From positions 1-44,682 of the forward strand of contig QCWI01000018.1 of assembly GCA_003149635.1 (NCBI GenBank): DNA of 44,682 bases. Reading direction: 5' to 3'. Below, piece by piece: positions 42,347 through 44,682 of the stretch (within the stretch, counting starts at the first letter, position 1; every line of letters starts with the position of its first letter). Made by a program: the position numbers and the translations under genes. Source of the DNA: Fluviicola sp. XM-24bin1. GTDB lineage: Bacteria > Bacteroidota > Bacteroidia > Flavobacteriales_D > Crocinitomicaceae. The notes below the pieces were generated by a model, which had not been told where the DNA came from, did no database searches, and saw nothing but the letters and a program-made list of their open reading frames with translations.

Positions 42347-42456
42347 ACGTGACGAAAATAAGGACAATTGGATAAGGAAAAGAAATATTGAATAATGAAT
42401 TGTCCTTTCTCTACTTAAATTAATGTTGTGTTCATCTCGTTCTCCCCAACGTTCCT

Positions 42457-42464
42457 TACTTTCG
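42457..42464 (+). promoter_or_regulatory. -7 box of the TSUP permease gene
   Basis: TACTTTCG (one mismatch to TAnnTTTG) ends 4 nt before the ATG at 42469. It fits the same leaderless pattern as yjbQ, tatA, the polysaccharide operon and the methyltransferase remnant. Confidence 0.45.
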
Positions 42465-42468
42465 TTTC

Positions 42469-43290
42469 ATGGATTTGGTCATTGTTGCTATTGCGGTTGT
42501 TTTCGCCTCGGGATTGACATTCTTCTCGGGATTTGGCCTTGGCACCATCATGCTTCCAGTGTTCAGTCTCTTCTTTGATGTCAGCATTGCAGTTGGAGCT
42601 ACGGCGATTGTGCATTTGGCCAATAACATTTTCAAATTCGCATTGGTTTCGAAGCATATTCACTTCGCCACTTTATTGCGATTCGGAATTCCAGCGATGA
42701 TTTTTGGAGCAATTGGCGGTTTGTTGTTAAAGCAAATTGATGGTTTGCCTGTGCTTCACACCTATGAATTGGGAGGAGGAACTTTTGAAATTACAACCAT
42801 CAAAGTCGTGATCGGAATCTTGATGATCTTCTTCGCGATTTTCGATTTATCGCCACGATTGAGCGATATTCAAGTGCAGCCCAAACATTTACCAATTGGC
42901 GGGGTTCTCAGCGGATTCTTCGGAGGAGTTTCTGGTCATCAGGGGGCATTTAGAGCGATATTTCTCACGAAAGCGGGATTAACGAAAGAACAGTTCATTG
43001 GTACTTCTAACTCCGTTTCGCTGGCGGTTGATTTAGCCCGATTGGCAGCATACTTCCTCCCAATTGGCATTCTCGCGAGTAAAAGCGTGAATACAGGACA
43101 AGCCGAAATGCAGTTCCGAAATGCAATTATGGAGGGGCAAACGCTATTGATCGTGGGAATCGTATTCGCATTTCTGGGCACCTTCATCGGAAAGCAATTA
43201 GTTAAAAAGACCACGATTAAAGGCATCCAGCGCACAGTGGGTGTCCTTCTGATTGTGATGGGGATTCTTATGGGGGCAGGATTGATTTAA
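42469..43290 (+). CDS. TSUP (TauE/SafE) family membrane permease
   Basis: 273 residues with about eight hydrophobic helices in two homologous halves. The halves carry FSGFGLGTIMLPVFSLFFD and LSGFFGGVSGHQGAFRAIFLTKAGL, the repeated Gly-rich motif of the TSUP family. It exports or imports organosulfur or small anionic compounds (sulfite, sulfoacetate, taurine products); the substrate cannot be predicted. It is followed 38 nt later by the PqiA-like gene on the same strand and may be co-transcribed. Confidence 0.9.
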   Translation: MDLVIVAIAVVFASGLTFFSGFGLGTIMLPVFSLFFDVSIAVGATAIVHLANNIFKFALVSKHIHFATLLRFGIPAMIFGAIGGLLLKQIDGLPVLHTYELGGGTFEITTIKVVIGILMIFFAIFDLSPRLSDIQVQPKHLPIGGVLSGFFGGVSGHQGAFRAIFLTKAGLTKEQFIGTSNSVSLAVDLARLAAYFLPIGILASKSVNTGQAEMQFRNAIMEGQTLLIVGIVFAFLGTFIGKQLVKKTTIKGIQRTVGVLLIVMGILMGAGLI

Positions 43291-43328
43291 ATTCTGTTAC
43301 TTTTAAGTGAAACAAACGCCTCAATCAC

Positions 43329-44465
43329 ATGAAGAAATTATACAGTCTTCCCGGATTAATCTTATCTCTTATTTTTCTTGGTGTCACTTTTTATTTCGTT
43401 TGGAAAAGTTACGATCATTCCACAAAGTTTCGTGAGGAGAAATCCAAGATTGCCGAAATCCTAAATTTCAATGATCGTTTGCTCTCTGCCCGAGATTGGT
43501 TGTTTACCGAAGAGACCTGGAAAGAGAAAAAGGCGGAATTCGAGACTGTGATGAATAAGGCGGACGGCCACATGGAAGATGCCAAAATGCAAGGGATTTT
43601 TATCATCTACATTTCCATTGCTTACCTCATCATCATTATGGGGATTTATTTCAAGCGTCGAAAAATGTACGGTCTCACCATGGGATTGAGTTTTGTCTGT
43701 ATGTCTCTTATTGGAATGGGGGTGATGAATCCGATTTTGGAAATGGAGGCATACAAAGAAGATTTGACGATTCAATTCTACGTCGAAGCGGATGAAATTC
43801 CTTACTACGATGAGGCGGTTGTCTTTCTGGAAGAAGTAGCCGATTACGTTGGTTACGTTGAAATGAGCATTGATTTAATTCGAGTGGTAGGAGCGGACGA
43901 TGTTGCAGACTCGGCGCAAGAAGTCGTTGGCGGATGGGGACAACTAGTTATAGACGGTAAAGATTACCTTGTGGAAAATCAAGATTCGCAAGTTGGCATT
44001 GATAAAGTATTCCCGGGCAAAACCTATTTCTATTATCAGAACAAGGGCATCATGGAGGTAATAACCATGCTTTGGAAGACGGATAATAAACCGGTGGCTA
44101 TCTCTATTGGACTTTTCAGTGTGATCATTCCTTTGCTGAAATTAATTTCCACTTTGATCATCCTTCTTACCCGAACGACTGGCGCCAAAATGTTCCGAAA
44201 AGTGCTTTCGTTCCTCGCTAAATGGTCAATGGCGGATGTTTTTGTCGTTTCTCTCTTCCTAGCTTTCCTCAGCTTCTCAAATATGAGTCCTGGAGTTACG
44301 ATGGATGCGAAAATCCTGTTTGGAATGTACTACTTCTTCGGGTATGTATTGCTCTCCATCGTACTTGGATTCTTCTTGGATTTAAGCATTAAGGAACGTA
44401 AGAGAAACTTGGCACGTGCCGAAGAAGGAAATAAAGAAAATATTGCCAGCGAGGAAGAGGAATAG
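43329..44465 (+). CDS. PqiA-like (paraquat-inducible protein A family) membrane protein
   Basis: 378 residues. An N-terminal helix is followed by a soluble part (about 30-90), three more helices around residues 90-140, a periplasmic region (about 150-245) and a C-terminal block, IPLLKLISTLIILL ... KWSMADVFVVSLFLAFLSF, with the KWSM-x-D-V-F-V-V motif seen in PqiA/YebS proteins. In E. coli, PqiA works with PqiB in membrane lipid trafficking. No PqiB/MlaD partner is visible here. The periplasmic insert and acidic Glu tail are not typical of short PqiA domains. Confidence 0.78.
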   Translation: MKKLYSLPGLILSLIFLGVTFYFVWKSYDHSTKFREEKSKIAEILNFNDRLLSARDWLFTEETWKEKKAEFETVMNKADGHMEDAKMQGIFIIYISIAYLIIIMGIYFKRRKMYGLTMGLSFVCMSLIGMGVMNPILEMEAYKEDLTIQFYVEADEIPYYDEAVVFLEEVADYVGYVEMSIDLIRVVGADDVADSAQEVVGGWGQLVIDGKDYLVENQDSQVGIDKVFPGKTYFYYQNKGIMEVITMLWKTDNKPVAISIGLFSVIIPLLKLISTLIILLTRTTGAKMFRKVLSFLAKWSMADVFVVSLFLAFLSFSNMSPGVTMDAKILFGMYYFFGYVLLSIVLGFFLDLSIKERKRNLARAEEGNKENIASEEEE

Positions 44466-44682
44466 TCACTTCTTTCTCGCCAACAGCAATCCATCACGAA
44501 TCGGAAGCAGAACTTCTTCTACCCGATCATCTTCGTGAATAAGTTGGTTCAACTCCACCAAGGTTTTCGTGGATTTATCATTCTCCTTTACCGGGCCTAA
44601 AACTTTCCCCGACCAAAGAACATTATCGAACAGGAAATAACCTCCTGAACGCACTTTGTCAAAAGTCATGTTGTAGTAATTG
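44466..44682 (-). CDS. O-methyltransferase, class I SAM-dependent (C-terminal part)
   Basis: The frame is open to the window edge, and the last 72 residues are visible: NYYNMTFDKVRSGGYFLFDN, then VLWSGKVLGPVKENDKSTKTL and LLPIRDGLLLARKK. FDKVRSGGYFLFDNVLWSGKV is the hallmark of the caffeoyl-CoA/catechol O-methyltransferase family (metal-dependent, bacterial TrmR-like members included). The 5' end lies beyond the window. Its stop meets the PqiA-like stop without overlap. Confidence 0.85.
   Translation of the reverse strand, partial: NYYNMTFDKVRSGGYFLFDNVLWSGKVLGPVKENDKSTKTLVELNQLIHEDDRVEEVLLPIRDGLLLARKK

Noticed and set aside
1-44682. tRNA, rRNA or tmRNA genes
   Set aside because: I found no complete tRNA-like cloverleaf with the T-loop consensus, and no rRNA apart from the short 23S-like motif, so none is reported.

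Overview
The window looks like a chromosomal segment of a Bacteroidota bacterium, most likely a flavobacterium-type lineage (Crocinitomicaceae/Cryomorphaceae is my guess, not proven). Reasons: type IX secretion (T9SS) C-terminal sorting domains, many small lipoproteins with a Cys lipobox, almost no Shine-Dalgarno sequences, promoters of the Bacteroidota form TAnnTTTG (often TAnnTTCG here), and close homologues of protein families typical of that phylum (YCF48-like, VGIGT-type tail-fibre-like proteins, YwqK/MORN lipoproteins). I found no rRNA operon, tRNA, CRISPR array, transposase or prophage.

Layout. 1-246: 3' end of an unrecognised gene. 327-7890 (minus): complete isoleucine/valine operon ilvE-ilvD-ilvB-ilvN-ilvC-ilvA. 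7914-8211 (minus): its leader, which holds one promoter followed by two successive attenuators, each with a 20-codon Ile-rich leader peptide, alternative RNA pairings and an intrinsic terminator. This is the most interesting element in the window. 8220-9210: a degraded stretch with a candidate structured RNA, a truncated C5-cytosine methyltransferase and a YwqK/MORN remnant. 9214-13957: small housekeeping and secreted genes (YwbE, YjbQ, a tail-fibre-like gene with one nonsense codon, fructosamine kinase family, NTF2-like, NhaC antiporter). 14127-17166: hutG-hutF (end of histidine degradation by the HutF/HutG route) plus a lipoprotein. 17167-22495: an RluA-type pseudouridine synthase, a redoxin plus haem/copper monooxygenase pair with a T9SS signal, and a T9SS protein plus S74-type self-cleaving protein pair. 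22681-27608 (minus): DEAD-box helicase, RsmF-like rRNA methyltransferase and TypA, a ribosome-biogenesis operon. 27838-33328: glycosyltransferase, truncated YCF48-like gene, AraC regulator, TatA/B, a lipoprotein gene with one nonsense codon, thioesterase, MscS channel, YdcF. 33325-38835 (minus): polysaccharide deacetylase, FemAB/GNAT-like protein, CapD-type dehydratase, acyl-CoA thioesterase and a YwqK-like protein in one run of overlapping genes, probably cell-surface polysaccharide related. 38882-44682: small secreted protein, CYTH protein, hypothetical genes, threonine aldolase operon, TSUP permease, PqiA-like membrane protein and the end of an O-methyltransferase.

Three themes cut across the map. 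(1) The ilv genes are controlled by a double Ile-sensing attenuator. (2) Many genes have a -7 box ending 3-7 nt, most often exactly 4 nt, before the start codon, which predicts widespread leaderless transcripts. (3) Several genes are broken: two are full-length frames with a single in-frame stop (TAG at 10813-10815, TAA at 30782-30784) and three are truncated.
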